DNA of 61,135 bases from an uncultured Clostridia bacterium (GCA_944363395.1 CALVUC010000006.1:1-61135), one strand, 5' to 3'. Positions 39,437 to 46,860 are shown, numbered from the stretch's first letter. The notes: generated from the letters alone by a model not told the origin. Numbers and translations are program-made.

Positions 39437-40771
39437 ATGAAATATTCCGTCATCGACGTCAGTTCGAGCAGCATTTCCATGATCGTCGCCGAAAACGGCG
39501 GCGTGAACGAGGTCGTCAGCCGCGAGCGCGCGTCGCTCAGCCTCATCCATTATCTCGAGGGGGACAGTCTCTCCCGCCGCGGCATCGTTAAACTCGCGGC
39601 GCTGCTCAATCATATGAAGGCGCTCGCCGCCGCGCAGGGCGCGGAACGCTGTTACGTCATCTCCACCGCGGCGCTGCGTCACGTTGCCAACAGCGGCGAG
39701 ATCGCCGCTTTCGTGCGCGAGACGACGGGGCTTGCGATCAACTTCATCGACGAGCCGACCGAAGCCTACTGCGACTATATCGCCAATCTCTCCTACCGCA
39801 CCTGCGAGCGCCCCGTCCTCATCGACCTGGGCGGCAAGAGCATCGAAGTATGCGACCTTGCCAAGACGGAGAAGGCGGAGATGTTCGGCATGGAGTTCGG
39901 GCTCACCGACCTCACGCGCAAGTTCGTCTCCAATATTTATCCCGATGAAGAGGAAGTCAAAGCCATCCGCAAATTCCTGAAAAAGAAGTTCGACGGGGCG
40001 GGGCTTCCCGAAAAGGGGACGTTTGAAACGGCGGTCCTCGTCGGCGCGGCGTCCACCGCCCTCTACGACATCTATGCCGATTTTGCCAAAGTGTCGGGCG
40101 CGGAGGAAAAGACCGTCGACGTCAAGAAATACAAAAAGCTCGTCAAGCGCCTTCTGGAGGGCGCGGACCGCTCCCGCCTCATCCTCAAGAATGCGCCCGA
40201 GAAGATGTATCTCATCTGCGCGGCGGCGGTCACGCTCAAAGTGCTCTTCAAACGTTTCGGCATCCGCACCGTCATCGTCAGCGACAGCGGCGTCAAGGAA
40301 GGCTATCTGCGCCTCGTGCTGGAGGGAAGGGAGAAGGGCGAATATCTTGCGCTCACGCCCCCCGCACCGTCGGAGGAGAGCGGGGCAGGCTCCGCAGAAG
40401 AGCCCGTCGAAGTCCCCGTGGACGTCTCCGCGGTGCCGGCATCGGAAGCCGAACAAGAAAAGCCCGCGTCCAAAAAGCGGGGACGTCCTGCGGGGAGCGC
40501 AAACAAAAAGCCCGCCGTACAGCCGTCTCCCGCCGTCGCGGACAAAGAGAAGTCCGCGCCCGCGCGCAGGGGACGCCCGAAGAAGGAGGCTGCCGGACAG
40601 CCGTCCGAACAGGAGAAGCCCGCGCCCAAAAAGCGGGGACGTCCTGCGGGGAGCGCGAACAAAAAGCCCGCCGTACAGCCGTCTCCCGCCGCCGCGGACA
40701 AAGAGGACCCCGCGCCCGCGCGGCAGGGGCAGGCAAAGCGGCGCGGCAGACCCAAAAAGACCACCGAATGA
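39437..40771 (+). CDS. Ppx/GppA-like phosphatase with AT-hook tail
   Basis: A 444-residue protein. Residues 1-310 or so are an ASKHA-fold Ppx/GppA domain (exopolyphosphatase/pppGpp phosphatase). STAALRHVANS and VLIDLGGKSIEV match the family, but the first phosphate loop reads DVSSSSIS instead of DxGSNxxR, so activity may be altered. From about residue 320 the chain becomes low-complexity, rich in Lys, Pro, Ala and Glu. It has four GRP cores: KKRGRP (R348-P351), RRGRPKK (377-383), KKRGRP (400-403) and RRGRPKK at the very end (435-441). These are AT-hook sequences and suggest DNA or polyphosphate binding. It lies between pfkA and ppk. Confidence 0.85.
   Translation: MKYSVIDVSSSSISMIVAENGGVNEVVSRERASLSLIHYLEGDSLSRRGIVKLAALLNHMKALAAAQGAERCYVISTAALRHVANSGEIAAFVRETTGLAINFIDEPTEAYCDYIANLSYRTCERPVLIDLGGKSIEVCDLAKTEKAEMFGMEFGLTDLTRKFVSNIYPDEEEVKAIRKFLKKKFDGAGLPEKGTFETAVLVGAASTALYDIYADFAKVSGAEEKTVDVKKYKKLVKRLLEGADRSRLILKNAPEKMYLICAAAVTLKVLFKRFGIRTVIVSDSGVKEGYLRLVLEGREKGEYLALTPPAPSEESGAGSAEEPVEVPVDVSAVPASEAEQEKPASKKRGRPAGSANKKPAVQPSPAVADKEKSAPARRGRPKKEAAGQPSEQEKPAPKKRGRPAGSANKKPAVQPSPAAADKEDPAPARQGQAKRRGRPKKTTE
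40451..40706. repeat. direct repeat coding for the AT-hook tail
   Basis: A segment of about 95 bp starting GAACAAGAAAAGCCCGCG at 40451 recurs at 40607 with a few substitutions, giving a 156-bp (52-codon) period. Each period carries one KKRGRP and one RRGRP hook. The near identity points to recent duplication. Confidence 0.9.
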
Positions 40772-40801
40772 CCCGCCAAGAGATCACAGCGAGAGGACAA
40801 T

Positions 40802-42898
40802 ATGAGTAAACCGTTTTCCGTTCCACAGAAGGTCGCCCGGAAGTTCATGCGGGATATCTACATGAACCGTGAGTACAGCTGGCTGCTCTTCAACAAGCGC
40901 GTGCTCGATCAGGCGTCCGATCCCACCAATCCGCTGCTGGAACGCTGCAAGTTCCTGTCCATTTTTACTTCCAATCTGGACGAGTTTTTCATGGTGCGCG
41001 TGGGGAGCCTCGTCAACGAGAGCATCGCCGAGCCCGACGAGCGGGAGAACAAGACCCGTCTCACGGCGGCGCAGCAGCTCGACGGCATCGCCGAGGTCGT
41101 CAAGCGCCTCTATAAGGTGCGTTCGGAGTGCTATGCCTCCCTTCGGAAGGAGCTCTCCGCAAACGGGCTGAAACTGCTGCGCGAGGAGGAGATCACGCCC
41201 CGTCAGGAGTTGGAATGCCGCGATATCTTCATGCGGCACGTCCTGCCCCTTCTCTCCCTCATGGTGCTGGACGCGAAGCACCCGCTCATGCAGTTTGAAA
41301 ACAAGCGCAGCTATGTCGTCTGCCAGCTGGAAAAGGAGGGGCGGCGCATGATCGGCGTCATCTCCGTCAATCCCGCGCTCGATAAGCTCTACCGCATCGG
41401 AGAGGGCAAGAAGGTGCGGCTCATCGTCCTTGAGGAACTCGTGCGCCTCTGCGCGAAATATGCCTTTACGGGATATACGGTGAGCGACCGTATGATGATG
41501 CGCGTCACCCGCAACGCCGACTTCGATACGGCGCTCGACGACAACGATCTGGAGCGCGACTTCACCGAGGTCATGAAGCGCAAGGTGGAGTCCCGCGCGC
41601 GCATGGGCGTCGTGCGGCTGGAAGTGGATAACAAGGGGAGCAAGCTCAAAGATTTCGTGCTGAGGATCCTCGGGCTCGATCCCAAGTTCAGTTTTGAGGA
41701 CGAGAGTTATTTCGACTACAAGTTCCTGTTCTCGCTCGGCGGCTTCCTGCCTGCCGAAAAAGCGGCGCTCATGAAGTACGAGCCCTTCAAGGGGGCGATC
41801 CCTTCCTGCGTCGCGGGCGCGCCCTCGCTCATCGACCTTGTTTTTTCGCGCGACGTCTTTTTGTCCTATCCCTATGACAGCATGGCGCCCGTCGTCGATC
41901 TTCTGGAGGAGTGCTCGCGCGACGACCGCGTCAGCGCCATCATGATCACCATCTACCGCCTTGCGCACCATTCGCGCATCGCGGAGCTCTTGTGCCGCGC
42001 CAGCGAGAACGGCAAGCAGGTCACCGTCGTCATCGAACTGTGCGCCCGCTTTGATGAGGAGAACAACCTCTACTTCGCCAACAAGCTGCAGGAGGCGGGC
42101 TGTACCATCATCTACGGGATGGAAAATTATAAAGTCCATTCCAAGATCATCTCCGTATTGTTCAAGGAGGGCGGCGATCTCCGCTATATCACCCATCTCG
42201 GGACGGGCAACTACAACGAATCGACCTCCCGCCAGTACACCGACCTCAACATCCTCACTTCGGACAGGAAGATCGGCGAGGACGCGGTCGCCTTCTTCCG
42301 CAACGTTGCCATCTGCAACACCGACTTTGCCTATCAGCGGCTCCTCGTCGCGCCAGAGACGCTCAAGAGCGGGCTTCTTTCCTGCATCGACCGTGAGATC
42401 GAAAAGGCAAAGGCGGGCAAAGAGGGCAGGATCCTCGCCAAGATGAACTCGCTGACCGATAAGGAGATCATCGACCGTTTCGCAAAGGCGAGCGAGGCGG
42501 GCGTCAGGATCGAACTCGTCATCCGCGGCATCTGCTGTCTGGTGCCCGGCATCGAGGGCAGGACGGACAACATCCGCGTCGTCAGCATCGTCGGGCGCTT
42601 CCTGGAGCATTCGCGTGTGTACTGTTTCGGGACCGACGACCGCGTCATGTATATTTCGAGCGCCGACCTCATGACGCGCAACACCGATAAGCGCGTCGAG
42701 ATCGCCGCGCCCGTGCTCGACCGCAAGATCGCCGATAAGATCGAGGACTTCGTCCGAACCATGCTCGCCGACAACGTCAAGGCGCGCGAACTGCACGCGG
42801 ACGGCGTCTATTATCCCGTCCCCGCCGAGGGGGACGCCCTCAACGCGCAGGAAAAATTCTTGCAGCAGGCGGCGGGAAGCCGCGAATTTGAAGCATAA
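40802..42898 (+). CDS. ppk: polyphosphate kinase 1
   Basis: A 698-residue PPK1 that polymerises the gamma-phosphate of ATP into polyphosphate. It has an N-terminal helical domain (NREYSWLLFNKRVLDQA), the FMVRVGSL segment, and two phospholipase D-like domains. The autophosphorylated His is in YKVHSKI near residue 446 and the second catalytic His in FLEHSRVYCF near residue 601. Length and motifs are complete. It starts 30 bases after the AT-hook Ppx-like gene behind GAGAGG and ends the operon at a terminator. Confidence 0.95.
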   Translation: MSKPFSVPQKVARKFMRDIYMNREYSWLLFNKRVLDQASDPTNPLLERCKFLSIFTSNLDEFFMVRVGSLVNESIAEPDERENKTRLTAAQQLDGIAEVVKRLYKVRSECYASLRKELSANGLKLLREEEITPRQELECRDIFMRHVLPLLSLMVLDAKHPLMQFENKRSYVVCQLEKEGRRMIGVISVNPALDKLYRIGEGKKVRLIVLEELVRLCAKYAFTGYTVSDRMMMRVTRNADFDTALDDNDLERDFTEVMKRKVESRARMGVVRLEVDNKGSKLKDFVLRILGLDPKFSFEDESYFDYKFLFSLGGFLPAEKAALMKYEPFKGAIPSCVAGAPSLIDLVFSRDVFLSYPYDSMAPVVDLLEECSRDDRVSAIMITIYRLAHHSRIAELLCRASENGKQVTVVIELCARFDEENNLYFANKLQEAGCTIIYGMENYKVHSKIISVLFKEGGDLRYITHLGTGNYNESTSRQYTDLNILTSDRKIGEDAVAFFRNVAICNTDFAYQRLLVAPETLKSGLLSCIDREIEKAKAGKEGRILAKMNSLTDKEIIDRFAKASEAGVRIELVIRGICCLVPGIEGRTDNIRVVSIVGRFLEHSRVYCFGTDDRVMYISSADLMTRNTDKRVEIAAPVLDRKIADKIEDFVRTMLADNVKARELHADGVYYPVPAEGDALNAQEKFLQQAAGSREFEA

Positions 42899-42902
42899 AA
42901 CG

Positions 42903-42930
42903 GCGGAGCCCGCGGGCTCCGCTTTTTATT
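42903..42930 (+). terminator. ppk terminator
   Basis: GCGGAGCCC/GGGCTCCGC stem with a 2-nt centre that opens to a small loop, followed by TTTTTATTT. Confidence 0.9.
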
Positions 42931-42952
42931 TGCGGAAATTTTGCAAAAATGA

Positions 42953-42981
42953 TTGACACAATGTCAGAATGGTGGTATAAT
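42953..42981 (+). promoter_or_regulatory. promoter of the alcohol dehydrogenase operon
   Basis: TTGACA 42953-42958, 17-bp spacer, TATAAT 42976-42981. The -35 box overlaps the left operator of a mirrored pair. Confidence 0.92.
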
Positions 42982-43002
42982 GCAGATACTGACATTGTGT
43001 CA
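42954..43002 (+). promoter_or_regulatory. mirrored operator pair, probable TetR sites
   Basis: TGACACAATGTCA at 42954-42966 and its exact reverse complement TGACATTGTGTCA at 42990-43002. Each is itself a TGACA/TGTCA palindrome around a 3-bp centre. The centres are 36 bp apart; one lies over the -35 box and the other just past the transcription start. The TetR protein encoded at the end of this operon is the natural candidate to bind them. Confidence 0.85.
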
Positions 43003-43031
43003 GAATAAGATCAAGACATCCGGAGGTCTGT

Positions 43032-44201
43032 ATGCTCGGAACTTTCAGTTACTGCAATCCCACCAAGTTGTACTTCGGCGAAGGCGCCGTCCGCTCTCTT
43101 GCGGGCGAGCTTGCCAAGTACGGCAAAAACGTCGTGCTCGTGTACGGCGGCGGCTCCATCAAGCGGAACGGCATCTATGACGAGGTCGTCGGCATCCTCA
43201 GGGAGTGCGGCAAGAATGTCGCGGAGATCGCGGGTGTCATGCCCAATCCCACCCTCGACAAGCTGTACGAGGGCATGAAGATCGCCCGTGAGCACAACGC
43301 CGACCTTCTTTTGGCAGTGGGCGGCGGCTCGGTGTGCGATTACACTAAGGCGCTCTCCGTCTCGGTGTACTGCGAAGAGGATCCGTGGGAGAAGTATTAT
43401 CTCCGCTTTGAGGAGCCTACCTGCAGGACGCTGCCCGTCGGCTGTGTCCTCACGATGGTCGGCACGGGCTCGGAGATGAACGCGGGCGCAGTCATCACCA
43501 ATACGCACACCAAACTCAAGATCGGACACGTCTTTGAGGACGAGAGCATCATGCCCCGCTTCTCCGTGCTCGATCCGAAGTATACGCTCACGCTGCCGCA
43601 CTATCAGATGGTCGCGGGCATCTATGACATTTTCAGCCATATCTGCGAGCAGTATTTCTCGGGCGAGGACGACAATACGAGCGACTATCTCTCCGAAGGG
43701 CTGATGCGTTCGCTGCTCGTCTCTTCGCGCATCGCCAACAAGGATATGCAGAATTACGAGGCGCGCAGCAACATCATGTGGACGGCGACGTGGGCGCTCA
43801 ACACGCTCGTCGCCTGCGGCAAGTCCACCGACTGGGAGGTGCATATGCTCGGGCAGGCGGTCGGCGCGCACACCGACGCGACGCACGGCATGACGCTCGC
43901 CGCCGTCTCCCTGCCGTACTATCGCCATATCCTGCCTTACGGGCTCAAGAAGTTTGTCCGTTTTGCGCAAAACGTCTGGGGCGTCGATCGTGCGGGCAAG
44001 ACGGACGAAGCGGTCGCCGAGGAGGGCTTGCAGGCGATGGAGGCGTGGATGAAGGAGCTGGGGCTCGTGCTGCACATCTCCGAACTGGGCGTCACGGAGG
44101 ACATGATCGAAGCGGTCGCCGACAGTACGCTCGTGATGGAGGGCGGCTACAAGGTCCTGACGAGGGAGGAGATCGTCTCCATCCTCAAAGAGAGTCTGTA
44201 A
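43032..44201 (+). CDS. iron-containing alcohol dehydrogenase (butanol dehydrogenase-like)
   Basis: A 389-residue group III ADH of the YugK/BdhA type, NAD(P)H-dependent and with an Fe or Zn centre. NAD-binding GGGSV lies near residue 95 (LLLAVGGGSVCDYTKAL). Metal ligands are expected in AGIYDIFSHICEQYF near residue 195, and the histidines near QAVGAHTDATHGM at 280. It reduces aldehydes to alcohols in fermentation or aldehyde stress. ATG 43032 follows GGAGG. It is co-transcribed with a flavodoxin and a TetR regulator. Confidence 0.92.
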   Translation: MLGTFSYCNPTKLYFGEGAVRSLAGELAKYGKNVVLVYGGGSIKRNGIYDEVVGILRECGKNVAEIAGVMPNPTLDKLYEGMKIAREHNADLLLAVGGGSVCDYTKALSVSVYCEEDPWEKYYLRFEEPTCRTLPVGCVLTMVGTGSEMNAGAVITNTHTKLKIGHVFEDESIMPRFSVLDPKYTLTLPHYQMVAGIYDIFSHICEQYFSGEDDNTSDYLSEGLMRSLLVSSRIANKDMQNYEARSNIMWTATWALNTLVACGKSTDWEVHMLGQAVGAHTDATHGMTLAAVSLPYYRHILPYGLKKFVRFAQNVWGVDRAGKTDEAVAEEGLQAMEAWMKELGLVLHISELGVTEDMIEAVADSTLVMEGGYKVLTREEIVSILKESL

Positions 44202-44211
44202 GGAGGCGCGT

Positions 44212-44679
44212 ATGGCAAAGATCCTGGTCGCATATTTTTCGGCGAGCGGCGTGACGGCGCGCGCGGCAAGGGAGATCGCGGGCGCGGTCGGCGGAGATCT
44301 CTATGAGATCGCGCCTGCCGAGCGGTATACGGACGCCGACCTCGACTGGCGCGACAAGACGAGCCGCAGTTCGCGGGAGATGAACGATCCCGCCGCCCGT
44401 CCCGCCATTGCGGGCGGGATGGAGAACATGGCGGCGTACGATATCGTCTTTGTCGGCTTCCCCGTCTGGTGGTATGTCGAGCCGCGCATCATCGATACTT
44501 TTCTCGAAAAGTACGATCTTGCAGGCAAGACGCTCATCCCGTTCGCGACGTCGGGCGGGAGCGGGATCGCGGGCGCGGAGAAGAGCCTGCGGGCGCACTG
44601 TCCCGCGGCGCGGTGGAAGAAGGGGGGACTCGTCAACCGCGGCGCCGCCGCATGGGCGCTGCAAGCCGTGAAGGCATGA
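44212..44679 (+). CDS. flavodoxin family protein
   Basis: A 155-residue short-chain flavodoxin. The FMN phosphate loop is YFSASGVTARAAREIA near residue 8, and the isoalloxazine contacts are in GFPVWWYVEPR near residue 83 and ATSGGSGIAGAE near 113. It is similar to the YwrO/“flavodoxin_4” proteins that accompany reductases in stress operons. It starts 10 bases after the ADH gene and ends 10 bases before the TetR gene, so all three are one unit. Confidence 0.9.
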   Translation: MAKILVAYFSASGVTARAAREIAGAVGGDLYEIAPAERYTDADLDWRDKTSRSSREMNDPAARPAIAGGMENMAAYDIVFVGFPVWWYVEPRIIDTFLEKYDLAGKTLIPFATSGGSGIAGAEKSLRAHCPAARWKKGGLVNRGAAAWALQAVKA

Positions 44680-44689
44680 GGAGGGAACG

Positions 44690-45313
44690 ATGCCGGCAGG
44701 TTCGGAGCAGCTGACGCAGGCGCGCAGGGAGGAGATCGTCGATGCCTGCGCCCGTCTCTATGAGACGATGCCCTTCGGAAAGATCACGCTGGGCGCGATC
44801 GGGGCGCAGACTTCCTTCACGCGTACGTCCATTTACAACTATTTTTGCACCAAGGAGGAGATCTTCCTCGCCCTTCTGGAGCGGGAGTACGCGGCGTGGA
44901 CCAAAGACGTCCTTTCTCTTGCGGCGCATCCCGTCGCGCGCGAGGCGTTCCCCGCGGCGTTCGCGGCGCTTTTGGAGGAGCGCGGCTGTATGCTCAAGCT
45001 GCTTTCCATGAATCTCTACGATCTGGAGGCGGGCAGCCGCACGGAAAATCTCGTCGCCTTCAAGCGGGTGTACGGCGCTTCGATGCAGGCGGTGGAGCGC
45101 TGTCTCGCGGCGCACTTCGCCCTTTCCGGGGAGAGGGTGCAGCGCTTTCTCTACGCCTTCTATCCCTTCCTGTTCGGCGTGTATCCGTACACCGCCGTGA
45201 CGGAAAAGCAGCGCCGTGCGATGGAGATCGCGGGCGTTGCCTATCGCAGCTGCACCGTCTCTGAACTGACGCGCGCATTTATCGAAGATCTTATCGCGGG
45301 GTTCGGCGCGTAA
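44690..45313 (+). CDS. TetR family transcriptional regulator
   Basis: A 207-residue TetR repressor. The N-terminal helix-turn-helix runs through residues 10-55 (KITLGAIGAQTSFTRTSIYNYF followed by TKEEIF is the recognition part). The C-terminal two-thirds is an all-helical ligand and dimer domain without a recognisable ligand class. AGGAGG precedes ATG 44690. As the last gene of the ADH operon it probably represses the operon at the mirrored operators at 42954-43002; an aldehyde or electrophile inducer is a guess. Confidence 0.9.
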   Translation: MPAGSEQLTQARREEIVDACARLYETMPFGKITLGAIGAQTSFTRTSIYNYFCTKEEIFLALLEREYAAWTKDVLSLAAHPVAREAFPAAFAALLEERGCMLKLLSMNLYDLEAGSRTENLVAFKRVYGASMQAVERCLAAHFALSGERVQRFLYAFYPFLFGVYPYTAVTEKQRRAMEIAGVAYRSCTVSELTRAFIEDLIAGFGA

Positions 45314-45325
45314 CGCCCGCGCGGC

Positions 45326-45360
45326 AAAAAAAGGAGCTGTATGCAACAGCTCCTTTTTTT
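45326..45360. terminator. terminator after the TetR gene, also usable on the minus strand
   Basis: AAAAAAAGGAGCTGT and ACAGCTCCTTTTTTT surround a short loop. The symmetric A and T runs allow it to stop both the TetR transcript and the minus-strand RNA coming from 45549. Confidence 0.93.
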
Positions 45361-45362
45361 CT

Positions 45363-45549
45363 GCAAAAAATATGACATCCGCCTGTGCCGCACCGCAAAG
45401 AATGGTGAACCCGCTTCTCGCAGGTGGGTACGCGGCGCGGCGGCATCAGACTTTCCGCAGATGCAGACCTTGCCTAGCCGCCCCGACGAGCGTTCCCGTT
45501 GGTATAATGTGGATTCCGCTTAATTTGCGCTCCGTACACCGCAGGTGTC
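45363..45549 (-). ncRNA. ssrS: structured non-coding RNA, probable 6S RNA (SsrS)
   Basis: No credible ORF, but a consensus promoter fires on the minus strand into a 187-nt segment. Its ends pair (GACACCUGC with GCGGAUGUC), followed by the tail AUAUUUUUU. Inside, GGGGCGGC and GCCGCCGC form a central stem capped by a second hairpin. Between outer and inner stems is a large open bubble whose 3' side holds the small hairpin ACCUGC-GAGAA-GCGGGU. A long rod with a central bubble and an end stem is the 6S RNA layout that mimics an open promoter and traps sigma-A RNA polymerase. Covariance support was not computed. Confidence 0.6.
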
Positions 45550-45555
45550 ACCTGT

Positions 45556-45584
45556 ATTATAGCACAGGGGAAGAAAAAATGCAA
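45556..45584 (-). promoter_or_regulatory. promoter of the probable 6S RNA
   Basis: Minus strand TTGCAT (45584-45579), 17-bp spacer, TATAAT (45561-45556). Transcription should start about 45549, exactly at the base of the closing stem. Confidence 0.85.
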
Positions 45585-45623
45585 CCGTACGGGCGGCATT
45601 TCATAAAATCTCCCGCCCCTTCC

Positions 45624-46427
45624 TCAGCGGGCATATTTTTCCAGCTGTTCCAGGAAGGGGAGGATCTCGCGCTCATAGTTGAGCCCGTACCTGCGGTCGG
45701 GGACTTCCTTTTGCGTGCGCACGATGGAGCGGTAGCAGAAGTCCGCCGTGAGGGAGAGCGCCTGCCCGAGCGGCAGCCCGCGCACGAGACATCCGCTGAA
45801 CGCCGAAGCGAACACGTCGCCCGCGCCGTGGTAGGAGCCGTCGCAGCGGGGGATGGGCAGCTTTTGTTCGCCGCCGTCCGCATAATAGATGAAGTAGCCG
45901 TCCTTTGTGTCCGCGCCCGTGATGACGGGATGGGGACAGAGGGCGGAGAGTTTTTCGAGTGCTTCGGAAAAGTCGCGCGTTCCCGTCAGGAGATAGCTCT
46001 CCGTCTCGTTGGGGACGATGTAGTCCGCCTCGGCGCAGAGCGAGCGCATCTGCTCCGCGAACGCCTCGTCAAAGCCCTTGTAGAAGGTGAAGTTGTCCCC
46101 GAGGACGGGATCGACGACAAAGATGCCGTTCTCTTTCAGGAAGCGGCGTTTGACGTCCTTGACAAAGTCGATCTGCGCGCGGCTGCCCAGATACCCGCTG
46201 TAGATGAGGTCGTATCGGAGCCCGAGCGTCTCCCAATGATCGCAGATCTTCTGCATTTCGTCGTCCAGACCCAAAAAAGTGTAGCCCGTAAAGCCGCCCG
46301 TGTGGGTGGACAAGAGGGCGGTGGGCAGGATATCGCAGGTCACGCCGCACGCCGAAAGAACGGGCAGGGCGACCGTCAGGGAGCATTTTCCGACGCAGGA
46401 AATATCGTTGATGGCAAGTACGCGCAT
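45624..46427 (-). CDS. pdxY: pyridoxal/pyridoxamine kinase
   Basis: A 267-residue ribokinase-superfamily kinase that makes pyridoxal phosphate from unphosphorylated B6 vitamers. AINDISCVGKCSLTVALPVLS at the start, LSTHTGGF near residue 38, the VVDPVLGD segment near 104 and the anion-hole/catalytic motif HGAGDVFASAF near 223 (catalytic Asp in GAGD) are present. The start follows AAGGAAGG. It is monocistronic, with its own promoter, and lies upstream of the 6S-like RNA gene on the same strand. The pdxY/pdxK naming is by family only. Confidence 0.92.
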   Translation of the reverse strand: MRVLAINDISCVGKCSLTVALPVLSACGVTCDILPTALLSTHTGGFTGYTFLGLDDEMQKICDHWETLGLRYDLIYSGYLGSRAQIDFVKDVKRRFLKENGIFVVDPVLGDNFTFYKGFDEAFAEQMRSLCAEADYIVPNETESYLLTGTRDFSEALEKLSALCPHPVITGADTKDGYFIYYADGGEQKLPIPRCDGSYHGAGDVFASAFSGCLVRGLPLGQALSLTADFCYRSIVRTQKEVPDRRYGLNYEREILPFLEQLEKYAR

Positions 46428-46456
46428 AGAGACCTTCCTTGTTTGAGATGCCCCAT

Positions 46457-46485
46457 ATTATACGCGGCGCAGGGCGTTTTGTCAA
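46457..46485 (-). promoter_or_regulatory. pyridoxal kinase promoter
   Basis: Minus strand TTGACA (46485-46480), 17-bp spacer, TATAAT (46462-46457). A roughly 25-nt leader with AAGGAAGG follows. Confidence 0.88.
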
Positions 46486-46547
46486 ACGGCGGGCGGCATT
46501 TTCAGTATTTTTTATTGCTGCCGCGGAGGAAAATTTTTGCAAATCCT

Positions 46548-46575
46548 TTACAATCTGAACAGACCGTGCTATAAT
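46548..46575 (+). promoter_or_regulatory. promoter of the HMA-domain gene, near-leaderless
   Basis: TTTACA 46548-46553, 16-bp spacer, TATAAT 46570-46575, then 9 nt to ATG 46585. CGGAG at 46576-46580 resembles a ribosome site but would lie at or upstream of +1. Confidence 0.78.
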
Positions 46576-46584
46576 CGGAGTATC

Positions 46585-46809
46585 ATGAAACGTGTCATCG
46601 AAGTCGAAGACCTGTGCTGCAAGCGGTGTGCCGAGCGCGCGGAAAAAAAGCTGCTTCTTCTGGACGGCGTGAGCGGCGCGAAGGCGAACTTCAAAAAGAA
46701 CATCATTTTTGTCGAAGCGGAGATCCCCGACGAAGCGCTCGCCGCCTGCGTCACGGACGCCGGGTTCACGGTGAAATGTGTCCGCGACCGCCGGGGGCTG
46801 TTCGACTGA
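46585..46809 (+). CDS. HMA-domain heavy-metal-binding protein
   Basis: A 74-residue ferredoxin-like HMA domain. The metal loop reads EDLCCKRCAERA, so the CxxC pair is kept, but the usual GMxC lead is LC and an extra Cys precedes it. The remainder (GVSGAKANFKKNIIFVE) follows the beta-alpha-beta-beta-alpha-beta pattern. It may be a chaperone or the soluble partner of a metal ATPase encoded elsewhere; copA in this window already has its own chaperone module. Its last 54 bp are duplicated downstream next to a 22-bp tandem array. Confidence 0.85.
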   Translation: MKRVIEVEDLCCKRCAERAEKKLLLLDGVSGAKANFKKNIIFVEAEIPDEALAACVTDAGFTVKCVRDRRGLFD

Positions 46810-46824
46810 GGCGTCCGTGACGCA
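46747..46824. repeat. 15-bp inverted repeat around the end of the HMA gene
   Basis: TGCGTCACGGACGCC at 46747-46761 is perfectly complementary to GGCGTCCGTGACGCA at 46810-46824, with a 48-bp loop that contains the last codons. The right arm begins directly after the stop codon. Confidence 0.95.
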
Positions 46825-46837
46825 ATGGTTCCCGAAA

Positions 46838-46860
46838 AAATTGCGAAAGCAAGTTTTTTT
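46838..46860. terminator. small A-stem-T hairpin after the HMA gene
   Basis: TTGC-GAAA-GCAA preceded by A6 and followed by G and T7. It is a short stem but has a good U-tract; weak terminator. Confidence 0.5.
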
